Positions 11,112 to 24,856 are shown, counted from the stretch's first letter. The stretch: 64,000 nucleotides of DNA from Ailurus styani (GCA_002007465.1 LNAC01000230.1:1111706-1175705), one strand, 5' to 3'. Notes: generated by a model from the letters alone, not told the origin. Program-made: numbers and translations.

Positions 11112-12430
11112 CTCAGTGGAGCAGTTCTATTAAGGTTTTGTCCTATAGGTATAACAACAAAACAGTGGAAATCTTTTTAACAATCAGGATCTTTTAACTT
11201 ATGTAATTTTAATAACAGTCTATAAAATGATAATTTTTTCTTCTTGCAATATTGGCAAAGGTGCAAAATCGGTAACAAGAACCACATTACCCAAGAATTG
11301 CCACGCGTGTGAAGAATTTCTATCACTATCAAAGATTATTGGAAGTAAGGAAATTCATAGGGAACCCCGTGGCATCTCCCCTACTCCTGAGCCCAAGTCA
11401 GGTGCAGGGAGGGAACTAAGGCTGGGGAGTTGTTCCCAAGAGAGACATATGTCATTGCATCTCATACCCTGGCTGCATGCCGAGCAAGCGGCCAAAATGT
11501 TAAAGACCAAGCTCGTGTACCAGGGAGAGCTTGAGACACTTGGGCAAACTTGGCAGGTTTACCCTGGAGGTGGGGGGGAGCGGCAAAGAAAGTGGTGCCT
11601 GAGTCCAAATGAAAGGTCATGACACAGGATGAAGTGGCCCCCATGACAGGGCAGGAGGAGGCAACAGCAGAATCAAATCCCACTCCCGAGACGTGGAGAT
11701 GAAATGGTACCAGATTTGATATACTAAGTGGAAGACAACTGCGCTACGACACTATGAGGAAAATCATCCCGAAGGAAGCGTTTGCCAGAAAAAGGGGACC
11801 TTCCAAGAAAGAGGTTCCTGGATACCCTGAAGGAAGAGTATGAAATAAGGGGGAATCACAAAAAATTAGCTGGATTCCCCCCGACCCGCCCCGGTCCTTC
11901 CCGTCCCCCAGAAAGCCTGGAAGAGACGCTTTCAAGACACGAATGGAGTGGATTCGGCCGCAGCGGCTCCATGCGGGGTGTTTGGGGACACAAGGGGGAG
12001 CTATAGCATTTTCCATCCCAAGGTAAGGAGGGCAGCGATTCAAAGCATCTTTCCCTTATTTAAGGCTACCCGTGACACAGTGAGGCCTAGAGAGAGCTCT
12101 GTGGGAACGTGACACAGACACTTTTGCGGGGAAAATGAACTTGAAAATGTACTAAATGCCCCAAGTGCTGGAATGAAAATCCCTCATGATGGCTTCCAAA
12201 CACCGGTCTGTCTTCTCTGAGAGATCAGTTCCCTCAATAGAAGAAATGCAAAGTTGCTTTAATTTGTTCATTATTATTTTTTAACTTGTTCTGAAATATC
12301 CTTAAGAGTGGATTCCCAAAACCGAAATCATACCTCTAACCCCTAAAAGAGTGATTCTCATTTATCTCCCTACTTAAGTGCTTCCTCATCCTGCATACCA
12401 GATCATTTTCCTCCTTGTTGCTTTAAAAAA
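11112..12430. other. Non-coding sequence, nothing recognised
   Basis: Contains a 131-codon plus frame (11227-11622) and a 99-codon minus frame (11744-12043). Neither shows a domain, a repeated motif or splice logic, so I do not call them genes. Confidence 0.5.
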
Positions 12431-12433
12431 AAA

Positions 12434-12452
12434 GTGTGTGTGTGTGTGTGTG

Positions 12453-12485
<33 letters not shown>

Positions 12486-12535
12486 GTCAGAGAGAGAGAG
12501 AGGTAGGGGAGGGGGAGAGGTAGAGAGAGAGAAAA
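12434..12535 (+). repeat. Compound (TG)n(TCTG)n(GA)n microsatellite
   Basis: (TG)n to about 12456, then (TCTG)n to about 12486, then a GA/GGGGA-rich segment. Confidence 0.96.
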
Positions 12536-13005
12536 AATGTCAGTGTTTCCAGTTATCTAGAGCGTTACGGCCCCTGCTTCTGGGGTCTCTACCCCACTGA
12601 CAGAAACAGCGCTCTGCTCTCAGCTCACTCATCTTGGAAGGAAAAGGAGCACACAAAGCACAAATAAGAAAATGAGCAGCTGCTCTGGACTCGGATCCTC
12701 AGACAAGTCAACAAACCACCTCGGCCCTCCCTCATCTCCCTACTGATCTTTTAGTCATGTTCATGTGGTGCTAATGAAGGCCATCCTGAGGGTAGAGAGA
12801 GCAGAGAACTAAGAAGAAGCTCTTCTCCAAGTTCTGAGGTACATTTGTAAAAAACCACAGGCAAGGACACATGCCACCTTGTTTCTGAGAGAGAGCCCTG
12901 GCCCTTCAAAAATAGGGCACCGAAACTCACCCGATGACTGCTTCCATTTTCCCCCCACAGGACTATGGCAGAAGGGGAAAGTCTTCACCTGCCCTGACTG
13001 AACTC

Positions 13006-13395
13006 TTTTTTTAAGGTTTTATTCAAATTCCAGTTAGTTAACATCCACTGTTTTAGGGTATATGATATGTGATTCAACACTTCCATATATATATCACCCA
13101 GTGTTCCTCACAAGTGCCCTCCTTAATCCCCATCACCTGATTCCCTCCCCACCCCACCCCCCGCCCCCGCTGGTAACAGTTTGTTCTCTAGAGTTGAGTC
13201 TGTTCCTTGACTTTTCTCTTTTCTTCCCTTTGCTTGTTTGTTTTGTTTCTGAAATTCCTCACATTAGTGAAATCATACGGTATTTGTCTTTCTCTGACTG
13301 GCTTATTTCACTTGGTATTATACTCTCTAGCTCCATCCAGGTCATTGCAAATGGCAAGCTTTCATTCTTTTTATGGCTGAGTAATATTCCACTGC

Positions 13396-13438
<43 letters not shown>

Positions 13439-13722
13439 CCACTTCTTTACCCATTCATCAATCGTGGACACTTGGGCTGCTTCCATATCTTGGCTATCGT
13501 AAATAATGCTATAAACATAGGAGTGCATGTATCCCTTTGAATTAGTATCTTGTATTCTTTGTGTAAATACCCAGTAGTGCGATTGCTGGGTCACGAGTAG
13601 CTCTATTGTCAACTTTTGGAGGAACCTCCATACTGTTTTTCACAGCGGCTGCACCAGTTGGCATTCCCACCAACAGTGCAAGAGCGTTCCTTTTTCTGCA
13701 CATCCTCACCAACACCTGTACA
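13006..13722 (-). mobile_element. L1 3'-region fragment, minus
   Basis: Antisense L1 3'-region text: ccagttagttaacatcc, tggctgagtaatattccac, ttcatcaatcgtggacacttgggctgc and ttggcattcccaccaacagtg. The flanks tgccctgactgaact (12990) and tgccctgaatgaagt (13723) are a diverged TSD. Confidence 0.88.
13397..13438 (+). repeat. (GATA)n microsatellite inside L1
   Basis: About ten GATA units interrupting the L1 sequence. Confidence 0.97.
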
Positions 13723-13739
13723 TGCCCTGAATGAAGTCT

Positions 13740-16637
13740 TCAAGAAGAAAGGAAGTCATGAGTAGCCAAGCAGCAATAGCCTTTAGCGTGAAAGACCAGG
13801 TTAGCCCTCAGCTTCTCTAAAGGCATAACCAGTGATGAGGGCCTCAATCAAATGTTACCCCCCTTTGTGAATTTGTCCATCATTCTCCCAACCTAGTTAT
13901 AGCCCTCTTCCCTCAATTCTTGTTTTTTTCCGTCTGTGAACACATCACCACCCGGAGAATTGCAGGGCACGTGTATTCCCCCAGTACGTAGGCACTGAGA
14001 ACCAAAATCACATACCCCACACAGCCTACTGACTAAACATGAGTCTGCCACTCCACTATTTTCCTCCGTGTGACTGCACTATTTGAAAAGACTCTTACCC
14101 AGGAAGATACAAGTTGCAAATAGCTTCACTGCTCATTCCAGCAACTCTTCAATAGAAAGCATCAACTGACAGTTTCTACCCCCAGACTGTTTGAACCTTT
14201 TGCATCCAGATCCCTGTTTTGCCATGCCCACCTATACCCAACCCTAATCAAGTCCCCTACTCCTGTTAGGACAGACTTCAAAGTCTCAATCCCCCAGTCT
14301 TTCCCTTCCTCCCCTAAAACACGATTAGACTCTGTCAACATGGAGTTCTCCCTTACAGTGGTGGGCGATAAACTCAGCTCTTTTTTTTCTTGACAACAGG
14401 TTGCTCCAGTGGATATTTTGGGGAGCCAGTGTTTAACATGTTCACTTGACAATTGTCAAATCAAGTCGTTTATTTGTGGGGTGAAATGATAGGTTGGATT
14501 AGGCAGGCATAGGGCAATTGTAGAAAGAGTTCTTATACTGGGATTGACTTTGAAGTCACCGAAAGGGATTTGAATTTGATTGGTCTTGCTGTCCCTATTT
14601 TCATAGGAACATGAAAGGTTTTACCTCTCCATGGCTTTGACTAGACACACGAGAGCACGTGTGACCGAGCTCACATAGCCTAGGGCCTTGGCTCATACCT
14701 CAGTGAACAGTTGCTCTCTTTTCTTTAGAGTCTACTTATTTCCTCTCAATATGCAAAATACCTTTGGAATTTGGGGAACCACCTACGCTTATTTCTCTGA
14801 GGAGCTTCTGGACAACTGTGCAGGCTTCTTCTAGATGTCCACCCTACAGACACATTCACCATACAGGTAGAGAGAGTGTAAAAAGGAAAGAAAAAGAGAT
14901 TCATGACAGCAGATCAATCAACAATATATTGATTTACTCAGTGCCTTCCAACAAAGGTCGGAATTCATGAGAATTTCCTCAGGAACTTGTAATATCCTCA
15001 TTGAAGGAGCCCATGAGTTGTATTGGGCATTTTCTACTACAGCTGTTTCTAGCAATTTCCGGTGCATTTTTTCATTTGTGCTGAGGGGTGGCAAACACTG
15101 CGGGGCAAGGATATTTCCCACACAGAATCAGAGAATTTGTCTCACAAGAAACTTGCCCAAGCTCCTCATTTCCAAAAGAGGAAACTAAACCCATAGATAA
15201 ATGACTTGCTCAAGAACACAAATCCCCTTAACGTTCTTTAAGTATCAGTATATATGCTGTCAAAACATACAACCTCATTACTAAGACTTAAACTCAGATT
15301 CTCCATTGATCACCTGGGTGGTATTTTTCCAAGACACAAGGAGGATTTCCATTTATGTCTCCTGGATATGTGAAAACAAACAAAGCACAGACCTAGAAGG
15401 AACCAGTACCTTCTCAATCTACAGATGCTTAAGCTGGTTACTTACTTCCTGGCCAAAGGCTTGAAAAAAATGCACAGAAACTGTAGGGACCAGGGGAATG
15501 AGCTATGGGAAAACTTGGATTTCTTTGGTATGAGAAAAATGAGGCTAATACTCAAGAATACTGGATATGGCCTCACTAATGCACTAGAGTGAGTTGCTGC
15601 CAAGTATTTGGTTTTCAGTGGTGTAGTTTTCTGAGTTAGACTTGAGGGCCAGCTACCAGAGGGAGATGTGTATCCTTCTGAGATGCCAACTTTCAACTCT
15701 GGCTATAGCCACAAGGTGATTAATGGTGGATGGCTAATTGAGGCAGTAGAGGCAAAGCAACTTAATTTACATTAAGAAATCAAGGTTGACAGCAATAAAG
15801 CAGATAATGTGCTCATGTAGGTTTATTATAAGTTTCATGTTTTCCATTCTACTATTTCTGGAATAGCCCAGTAAAGTAAGTGATGACACCCCCCCTCCAA
15901 AATCAAATGCATGGCTACTCTTAATTACTTCTCATATTCTCTATTTTTCTAACTAATGCCTTTTCTTTTGTCCCCCTCTATCACCCAAGACTATTTACAC
16001 ATGCTAGAAGCCAGGTGTTACCACTTCTATTTAGCTATTACCTAGAATCTAGGTGATACCAACCTATCTCCTCTTTATTACTCTTACAACAATCTTAGCT
16101 TCTGGACTTCTCTCCTCCACTCTAGCCCTTCTCCAGGCTGAGGATCTAGGAAGATTTTTAAAGGGTATGCAACATTTTGTGCCTCTAGCTATTCCTCATT
16201 CACTCAATTTAAGCAGGTGACTTTGGCATCTGGTTTCTTAAAGGGGCAATGTCTTTTAACTATCACAATAAAAAACAGAATGAAATCTTTCACAATTCTT
16301 ATCTAGTCTCAACTGACTTCTTTATGGTCATTTAGACCCTTGCTATATTGTAATGTAAAGCGGTCAGTGTATTAGGAATGAAAACACTGCAGGATACCCA
16401 GGTCGGGATTTTTAGGTACTCTTTTATACTAGAGCATAAAAGAACAACAAAATATAAGCATACATTTTTGAAAATAAGCAATATTAAGAAGAAAGAAATA
16501 TACAAAAAACATGCAATCTACTTAATAATAATCTCAACATTAGAAACCCAGGTATTTGGTTTCTGCTTCATTCACCATTGGCCAACTCTGAAAACTAGGA
16601 GCTAACCTTATCCCTTCACTGACCCTATTTCACCTAG
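13740..16637. other. Non-coding sequence with a MIR relic
   Basis: Only a MIR-like antisense fragment (about 15140-15222: gaggaaactaaacccatagataaatgacttgctcaagaacaca) was recognised. The frames present are short and featureless. Confidence 0.45.
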
Positions 16638-16639
16638 CC

Positions 16640-16842
16640 CAGCATTGTGCAATAGAACTTTCTGGGGAGACGGAAATGTACTATATCAGTGCGGTCTACT
16701 ATGGTAACTACCAGCCGCATGTGGCTATTGAACCCCTGACTGTGGCTAATGGAACTGAGGTCCTGGATTTTTCACTATATCTCATTTTAATCTTAATAGC
16801 TACAGTGGCTATAGCTACAACTAGCTACCATATTGGACACAG
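16640..16842 (+). mobile_element. hAT-Charlie-type MITE (MER-like)
   Basis: Begins cagcattgtgcaatagaactttctg and ends taccatattggacacag, with 'ccgcatgtggctattgaac' inside. These are the hallmarks of the family whose ends read 'CAGCG(C)TGTCCAATAGAA'. No clean 8-bp TSD was seen. Confidence 0.7.
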
Positions 16843-17053
16843 ATCTATGAAATAAGGTGATTGTAAGCATAGCTTAATACCTTGCCAGTTATGGGAATTC
16901 TGCTGTCATATTTACTACCACGTGGCATATGGGTTGGCTGACCCCAGCCCCATCCACATTTCCCTTTCCAACCCCTCTTCCGGTGTTGAGGACATTTGAC
17001 AAAACTGTCAATAGAGAGCAGCAGGAGTCGACTGAGTTTGTGTACCTGATCCA

Positions 17054-17060
17054 AAGAGAC

Positions 17061-17111
<51 letters not shown>
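17054..17111 (+). repeat. (GA)n microsatellite
   Basis: Long uninterrupted GA run after agagacagagac. Confidence 0.97.
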
Positions 17112-17114
<3 letters not shown>

Positions 17115-17428
17115 CTGGGAAGACCAGTTTCACCATTCAACATTCCCTCCTTCCCTTCTCACCAACTGAATACAAATATGACAGCTAGAATAAGGAAGCC
17201 TTCCTATCTTGTAAGACAATACTATGAAGATGAGCACTGCAATAAACAAGCCTGATTAGTTCCAGGAGACAACAAATATGAAGATGAAATATAACCAGAA
17301 TTTGAGAGTGAAAAGATCCCTTAAAAACATGGTTCCTTGAAGATGTCACTGAGCCACTGCAATAACTGTCATATTTATTTAAGCATCTGTAGTTCTGTTT
17401 TGTTACTTGCAGTTGAAAGCCCAGGACT

Positions 17429-17642
17429 GGGGCGCCTGGGTGGCTCAGTGGGTTAAAGCCTCTGCCTTCAGCTCAGGTCATGATCTCAGGGTCCTGGGAT
17501 CGAGCCTCACATCGGGCTCCCTGCTGAGCAGGGAGCCTGCTTCCTCCTCTCTCTCTGCCTGCCTCTCTGCCTACTTGTGATCTCTCTCTCTCTGTGTCCA
17601 GTAAATAAATAAAATCTTAAAAAAAAGAAAGAAAGAAAGAAA
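17429..17642 (+). mobile_element. SINEC, plus, mustelid type
   Basis: ggggcgcctgggtggctcag, then gttaaagcctctgccttcag, then a CT-rich body, aataaataaaatctt and a (GAAA)n tail. Exact TSD gaaagcccaggact (17415-17428 and 17643-17656). Confidence 0.97.
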
Positions 17643-17739
17643 GAAAGCCCAGGACTACTGGAAATGGAATACCATGAGGCTTAAGTCCAAAGGTTGGGAG
17701 AGGAAAACTAATTTTACTTTTTTTATTTTTAATTTTTGT

Positions 17740-17745
<6 letters not shown>

Positions 17746-17772
<27 letters not shown>

Positions 17773-17969
17773 TTAAAGATTTTATTTATTCATTTGACAC
17801 AGAGAGAGAGATTACAAGTAGGCAGAGAGGCAGGCAGAGAGAGAGGAGAGAGGAGGAAGCAGGCTCCCTGCCGAGCAGAGAGCCCGATGCGGGCCTCGAT
17901 CCCAGGACCCTGGGATCATGACCTGAGCCGAAGGCAGCGGCTTTAACCCACTGAGCCACCCAGGCGCCC
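17746..17969 (-). mobile_element. SINEC, minus
   Basis: Full minus copy, from the TTTTAAAGATTTTATTTATT end to gagccacccaggcgccc. The 15-bp TSD aatttttgttttttt (17731-17745 and 17970-17984) is the poly-T tail of the older SINE next to it, so this copy integrated into that tail. Confidence 0.95.
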
Positions 17970-17984
17970 AATTTTTGTTTTTTT

Positions 17985-18075
17985 CAAGTAAGTTCTCTGC
18001 CCAGTGTGGGGTTCGAACTCATGACTCGAAGATCAAGACTCGAGTGCTCTACTGACTGAGCCAGCCAGGAGCCCC
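17985..18075 (-). mobile_element. tRNA-type SINE head, minus
   Basis: aagttctctgcccagtgtggggttcgaactcatgactc... ending actgactgagccagccaggagcccc. It is a tRNA-like head whose poly-T tail was split by the adjacent SINEC. Confidence 0.85.
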
Positions 18076-18076
18076 T

Positions 18077-21000
18077 GAGAGAAGTGATTTTAGATTAGCT
18101 GAATCGGAAAGATAACCAGTTCAGGATGGTGGAATAAAATGGAAGATCCTAAGAGCATCAATCCTTAAGGATCTGGAGCTACTACACAAGGAGGGAATTT
18201 ACCACTGACATGCTTTCTATGCTGTGAACTTGTAGTTGTGGTTACACGCAATAAAACTTTCTGTTACATGCAATCAAACATGCCTGAATGATACTTAGTT
18301 TTAATCATTAACTCCATACTCATGTTGGGAAGAGGCCTCAAATAGAAATTTTGGCAGCCCAAGATATAGTTGTCATGTGAAAAATAATTAAAATAATTAA
18401 ATGCCTACTTATTTAAGCCACTAGGGCCACTTCCAATGAACAGTTTCCTGATAATCTGTTCAAGTATTTCACATTCGTGTCTGCTTTTAGTATAAAATGC
18501 ATGGGATTTTAACAGCCAGTTGGTGGCGTGATAAAAAAGAGAGATGAAACTGTAGAAAGAAATAAGCACCATCAACAAGGGTAGGGCAGTGGCAAAGGAT
18601 GAAGCGTGGTACAAGAGCAGTTAACATTCCCTCTGGGTGGCAAGCTTGGTGCTACAAGTCACCAGGATGTGGAATTTAGTGAGTCCAAAGTATGGTCCCA
18701 GAGATGGAAGATGAAAAAGTGTTTTATGACAGCGGGGTGTGAGGTCAAGCGAGACTGAAGTAGATAATTGGTCATACACTGAGGCAACTCAGACAGCACA
18801 CCTGGATGGGAATGAAGACAACATTCAGACGCCATCTTTGTGAGCAACTGAACGCAGGGTTTCAAATATTTATAAGGTTTCAGAACCACTTGAAGAGCTG
18901 ACTGAAAAATGCAGACAAGGGAGGGAATGTGTCTGTGACTACCAAAAGGTGAAAAAACTGCAAAATTTGATTTTTATTCTTGTTAGAGACTTCACAAAAT
19001 GAATTCCTCAACTGGGGAATGAAGTCCCTCCACAGCTAGCACTGGATTCTCCACAGCTATCACCTCGATTCTCTTTTGGTGACATTCACAGTTGGAAAGA
19101 GTGAGTGTGTGTGTGACTCCAGGGGCTGTTTGTACAAAGGTTCCCAGGCAAAGGAGGGAGACCGGCTTGCACGTTTCAGTGGCAGTGTGAGTGCTTGGGC
19201 AGACTGGGAAGAGAATGCCATGGACTGCTCTTGACTGTCAGTCACAGTAACTCGTGTCCCCTGCCCACCAAGATCTGCGCAGGCGATGCATGTAAGCTAT
19301 GTGGGGACAGTCGGACCCCCCGAGCCAGAGTCTCTCTCCTTGGAATGCAGACAAGCGTGAGCACTGGTAACTGTCTCCTCTCATCACATGGAAAGGGCCT
19401 TTCTGTGTCAGGAAAGAGCCAAGACTCAGTGAACAAGAGAAGGCAATGCTGAAAAGCAGAATGAAAATGAATACTAGATGTGAAACTAACCACTACGGCA
19501 GGATTTCTCAGTAACGTGCTGTGAATTTCCTTTCTTGCTTAAAAGCTACCTTGAATTACTTTTCTTTAGGACACCTTCCACTGCAAGTGACTCCACTAAT
19601 ATGCTATGTATACAGTCCTTGATTCAGAATACACTGTCATTATCTGAAGCCCGCGACGGGGATGTTAAGAAAACAGGATATTAACCATGGATATAGTATG
19701 ACCTCATGTCTTCTTTCAGATATGCATAGGAAAGCTGTAGAAAGCTAGTATTTTCTACTGCTGATAGAAAACAGATTCATACTTGAGACAAGCCAAAAGT
19801 AAGTAGGCTTTATGTTTAACGTGAACGTTCAGGAGCTGGTCAATGCTCTTTTCTAGATGGGCTCCTCATGCCGATGGATCGCAGAGCAGGAATCTCTCTG
19901 AGGTTGGTAAATGCACAGACTTAAGGACTTTGGGTGCTGATGAGACATAAAAGGTCATTAGCCACACAGCCAAGTTCATCAGAGAAGGACATTCAGGTCC
20001 GAGAGATTTTAAAGTGTCTGAGTCAGACCAGACTCCTGCCTAAGTACCTAAGTACCATCCCTTCCTTTCCAGTCTGTTCATTAAATGAAGTGAGGGGGCT
20101 CACTCTGGGGATGAGAAGCAGCACAAAGGTCCAAAGCACAGCGAGTCGTATCAGGTTGGAGGAGAGAGTTGGGGTAATGAGGATATTCATTATTTCAGTA
20201 ACTAAACTCTCCTGGATAAACTCCAAGAACTTCTGCCTTATCCTGATTTCTCTTTTCTCGTGCACAGAGTCAGAGTCTGTTCCAGGGGTTACACTTCCTA
20301 CATGCGGGCAAGAGGTTAACAGCCTTCTGGAGATTCAAAAGAAGTGACTCATTCAGAGTCCTCGAGACAGCATTTAATTCTCTAACTATGGATGCCGCGA
20401 CCGGGTGGGAGTGTCATTGGTCTCACAGCTCCAATTAATTTTTTCCCACCTTCCTCTTTACCACTCACTTTACATTTTTCCTCCTGAGTTTTAATGATGC
20501 AAACAGCACCGAGGTGCCGTCATCTTCAATACCTAAACTGAAATGGATTCACATAATAGTTTTACAGCACTAGGCATTCAAGTCACAATTGCTGTCTGGT
20601 TTGCCTTGCTCTGTCTTAATGGCCAACAGAAAATACTCTCAGAGACCTTTATAGGAAAGCAGAGAACTTCTTAACATAATAATAGCATCTTAACAATTCA
20701 CAGGAATGCATTATGAGCTTAGCTGGTTTTAAGATTCTGTTCCTTTCCAAGCTTCTGATGCACTTTTTTCTTCTCACTGCCCATAATGAACCTCATTCTC
20801 TTAATTTATCAGTCATTCAAAATCTGAGTGACTTGAAAATTGAAGACCATCCATCCACTTGGATAAATTATTTGGTGTAATAATGCTTAACGATACAACC
20901 TAAATAACCTCGTCGTCGAAATCCTAGTCCGACATTCTATTACCCCATTCCACCTAGCCCACAGAATAACTGGTTCTTAGGTACTGTCACCGAACTGCAA

Positions 21001-21766
21001 TGTTGACAATAAAATTACAGGTGTTATTTATCAGCTAAAACATCTGTTACAGCCCCAGAAGACATTCAGAGGGATGGCTGCTGCTTACATGCAGATGGCT
21101 GAGACTCCCGGTTTCAAAGATCGTCCCGAAGTACAGTAGCTAGTTAGTGAGCTCAGGTACTAACGACATCCTTAAAAAACGTATTTGAAAATTTTAACAG
21201 AGACATGCTCATGAATACTTGAAGCGAAAATAAGAAAAAGCCTAAAGTTTCGATGATTGATTGCACAGCCAAGTTTGCATGTACTGAAAGGGGGGGGGAG
21301 ATAGGAAAAATATTGCTTTCACTGAGTTTCTAAGAGAAGTGATGTGTAGCAGTCGGTGAGGCTGGGGTAAAAGGATGTAATTAATTACACACAGCACTAG
21401 TTTCTTGATCGAATGGGGGTGGGGAGCCCAGCTCTCAGAACGTTGCCAGTGACAGATTGGAGCTACACAGACACAGCAATGGCCCTCGTCGTGGAAGTCA
21501 TTACATTAGGTGTCAGGCAATGTAAATCACAAGCAAAGAATGCAGCCCCCCCAACAGACCTAGATTAGAGTCGGCTGCGGAGTTGAATTATTACATGAAA
21601 TGACTTTCTGCTATTAAAACACAAAGAGACAAGCCAAATTGCCCTTTAAACAACTGTAAACAGCCAACTTCCCACACAGGGAATTTCTTTATCCATGCTT
21701 TACATGTAGGCAACGCTCTAGCTATTGTCCCCACTGATCCTCCATGGGTAGAGAGAGGACAGAGGA
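18077..21766. other. Non-coding sequence, nothing recognised
   Basis: Mostly unique-looking sequence without a SINEC or clear L1. The longest frame is 137 codons (19934-20347, plus), with no recognisable domain. Confidence 0.5.
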
Positions 21767-22137
21767 TGTCTTAGTCCGGTGGAGCCGCCATAACAAATAC
21801 CATAGACTGGATGGCTGAAAAAAAAAAAAACCCGAAATTTCTTTCCTCACAGTTCCAGAAGCAGAGTTTGGCTTCTGGTGAGAGCAATCTTCCTGTCTTG
21901 CAGATGGCTGCTTTCCTGCTCTGTTCTCATATGGCCTTTCCTTGGTCTGTGCGCATGGAGAAAGATCTCTCTCTCTGTCTCTCTCTCCTTAAAAGGCCAC
22001 CAATTCTATCTGATGACTACCCTTATGACTCCATGTAAACTTAATTACCTCCCCAAAACCTCTGTCTTTAGATAGTCACATTAAGAGTTAGGGCTTCAAC
22101 ATATGAATTGTGGGGAGACACAATTCTGTCCACAGCA
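21767..22137 (-). mobile_element. MLT1A-like solo LTR (ERVL-MaLR), minus
   Basis: On the minus strand it starts TGCTGTGGAC, then gaattgtgtctccccacaattcatatgttgaagccc, and ends ccagtctatggtatttgttatggcggctccaccggactaagaca. That is the MLT1A layout with TG...CA ends. It is a solo LTR with no internal viral genes. Confidence 0.85.
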
Positions 22138-23321
22138 GAGTTAATGCTCTTTGGGTCTATAAGCGTTGACTGTTCTCTTCCAGTGAGACCTGTGCTTTCT
22201 ACATGGGAAAAATCCACAGGATCTAATAAGCAAAAGGGGAGTATAAACAGGGCCCTGCAGATGTCTATCAGAGACACTGTCCCTGCATAACATAGTAAGT
22301 AAGTGCTCAACAGCATCTGGTAGCAGTCTTGGAAAAGCTTATGGCTAGAACGAATCTTGGCAGTAGCATTCCGGTGCCATCAAATTGTGGCCACTTGAGC
22401 TCTCCTTTCCAAGTACCTGAGCACTCCTGTTTTCTACCTCTTCTCTCCCACAATCCCTTGCTGCTGCGGTGGCTGTTGGTTTGGGCGTTCTTCCCCTTCC
22501 TGCCACCTCCCCCCAACCTGAACCTCTTCACATCCCTCCCCCTTACTCCTTTCTGACCCAAATGAATTTATTTTCTGAAAACAGAGCTAGAGAGTCCTAG
22601 GAAGAGCCAATTAAGGGATTTCTCTTTGTTAGGAGCTAGACTAGCAGCCCAGTGACTCAGAGGCAGAGATTTGGGATAGGAATGCAGTATTTGAAATTGC
22701 ACATAATCATAAGGTTTGCCTCAGGTGAACCATTCGTAATGTAAATTTAAAACAAGTGATTTTCCTTTTTGCCCTTGGGATGTGCTGACAGGACCCCGGC
22801 TTAGAGGCAGTTTAAAAACAATAGATATGTACTGTTAGCATAGCCAGCTAAAATGATTGTCATCATTACATTCAATCTTACTGCCTTTCACTGGCCACAG
22901 AAGGCCCATTTCCCTTAAGGGAAAATGAAAGGCAAGTCAGTCTGAACCTTCAGAAATTTTGCCTTGGTTGAGGTGAACACCCACATTAAATCAACTGTGT
23001 TCCTGAGATGAGTGAGGGACGATTCCGTGTGGCCCCCAAATACAGCCACGGGCCTGGCTTAAACCACGCTCCGGCGTCTTTCTCCCACTCTCCACTGTAG
23101 CCACAGCCGACGGGAAACTGCCTGCCAAACTCAGCCAGGCCTTCTGTGAATTGACCATCTGCACAGAAGCCCCCAGCCTTCAGCAAACCCCCGACCACCC
23201 TTCATTTTAAATTGCATTTGAATAGACTTTGTTATTTTAGAAAGTTTTATATGTAATGCCATCAGATCTGTAGTGATAGCCTTCTTTCACTTCAGACATG
23301 AATGATTTGTGTTTTCTCTCT
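22138..23321. other. Non-coding sequence, nothing recognised
   Basis: The overlapping 75- and 84-codon frames at 22307-22561 lack any supporting feature. Confidence 0.45.
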
Positions 23322-23414
23322 CTTTTTTGAAGTAGGCTCTACACCCAAAGGGGGGCTCGAATTCATAAGCCCAAGATCAAGAGTCGCACGCTCCGCCTAC
23401 TGAGCCAGTCCCCC
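23322..23414 (-). mobile_element. tRNA-type SINE head, minus
   Basis: gaagtaggctctacacccaaaggggggctcgaattc... then gatcaagagtcgcacgctcc and tactgagccagtccccc. Confidence 0.8.
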
Positions 23415-23980
23415 TTATGTCTTTACCTTTTTTTTTTTTCTTTTTACCTTCATTACCCTGGCTAGAGATTTATCAATTTTATTGCTTTTTGCAAGGAGTT
23501 TCCTTGATCTTCTCTATTATTTTCCTGTTTTTAATTTCATTTATTTCTCCTCTAATTTTTACTATTTCTTTTCTTATGTTTGCTAGGGGCTCAAATTGTT
23601 TTTCTTTCTCTAGTTTCCTAAGGTGTAAGCTTAGATTAATTGCCTTTAAATCTTTCTCTTTTTCTAATATATGCATTGAATGCTCTAAGTTTTCCTTCAA
23701 GCACTGCTTTTGCTGCATCCCCACAAGTTTTGATAAACTGTATTTCCCTTTTTGTTTAGCTCAAGATATTTTTTAATTTCTCTTGAGACTTCATTGATCT
23801 ATGTGTGATTTAGAACTATGTTGATACATCTTGAAATATTTGGGGCCTTTCTAGCTATTTTTCTGTTATTGATTTTTAGTTTAATCTTACTGTGGTCCAA
23901 ACACATACTTTACATGACTTCTATTCTTTTAAATTTGCTTAGGTGTTTTCATGGTCTGGAACATGATCTATGCTGGTAAT

Positions 23981-24192
23981 TTTTTTTAAAGGTTTTATTT
24001 ATTTATTTGACAGAGAGACACAGTGAGAGAGGAAACACAAGCAGGGGGGAGTGGGAGAGGGAGAAGCAGGCTTCCTGCCAAGCAGGGAGCCCAATGCGGG
24101 GCTCCATGTGGGGCTCGAGGCGGGGCTTAATGATTGGGATCATGACCTGAGTCGAAGGCAGACGCTTAATGACTGAGCCACCCAGGTGCCCC
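23981..24192 (-). mobile_element. SINEC, minus, inside L1
   Basis: aaaggttttatttatttatttgacag... to tgactgagccacccaggtgcccc. Short imperfect TSD gctggtaat/gctggcgaat. It contains a small internal G-rich duplication (ggggctccatgtggggctcgaggcggggc). Confidence 0.93.
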
Positions 24193-24657
24193 GCTGGCGA
24201 ATGTTCTATGTGAGTTTGAGAATATGTACTCTGCTGTTATTTAATCTATAAATGTCAATTAGATGAAATTGACTGATGGTGTTTTTCAGGTCAATTCTAC
24301 CCTTACTGATTTTCTGCCTGCTTGATCTATCAATTAATGAAAGACGGGCATTGAATCCGCCAACTCTAAGAGTGGATTTGTCTGTTTCTCCGTGAAGTTC
24401 TATCAGCTTTGCCTTACATATTTTGATAAACTCTTGTTAGGTGCAAGTATGTTAAGGATTGTTATGCGTTCTTGGAGAATTGACTTCTTTTTATCACTAT
24501 GTAAGGCTCCCTTTTACCCCTGGTAATTTTCCTTGTTCTGAAGTCAGCTTTGTCTGAAAATGACACAGCGACTCTGGCTTTCTTTTATTTAGTAATAGAT
24601 CTTTCTCCATCCCTTTCTATAGGAACTACCTGAATATTTGTATTTAAAGTGGGTTTC

Positions 24658-24856
24658 GAGGCATCTGGCTCAGACGGATAAATGTCCAACTCTTGATTTT
24701 GGCCCAGGTCATGATCTCAGGGTTGCGAGACTGAGCCCCATGTTGGGCTCCACCCTCCTCGGGAAGTCTGCCTGAGATTCTCTCCCTCTCTCTCTGCCTT
24801 CCCCCCACTCGTGCTCTCTCTAATAAATAAATAAATAAAATTGTTTAAAAAACAAT
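24658..24856 (+). mobile_element. SINEC, plus, inside L1
   Basis: Diverged head gaggcatctggctcagacgg, ggtcatgatctcagggttgcg and an (AATA)n tail. TSD aaagtgggtttc/aaagcatgtttc. Confidence 0.92.

Noticed and set aside
12434..12535. CRISPR-like spaced repeats
   Set aside because: All short repeats here are simple microsatellites without unique spacers, in a mammalian genome.
23479..23724. 81-codon lysine-rich coiled-coil-like frame
   Set aside because: L1 ORF2 segment after the endonuclease domain, in a broken antisense L1.
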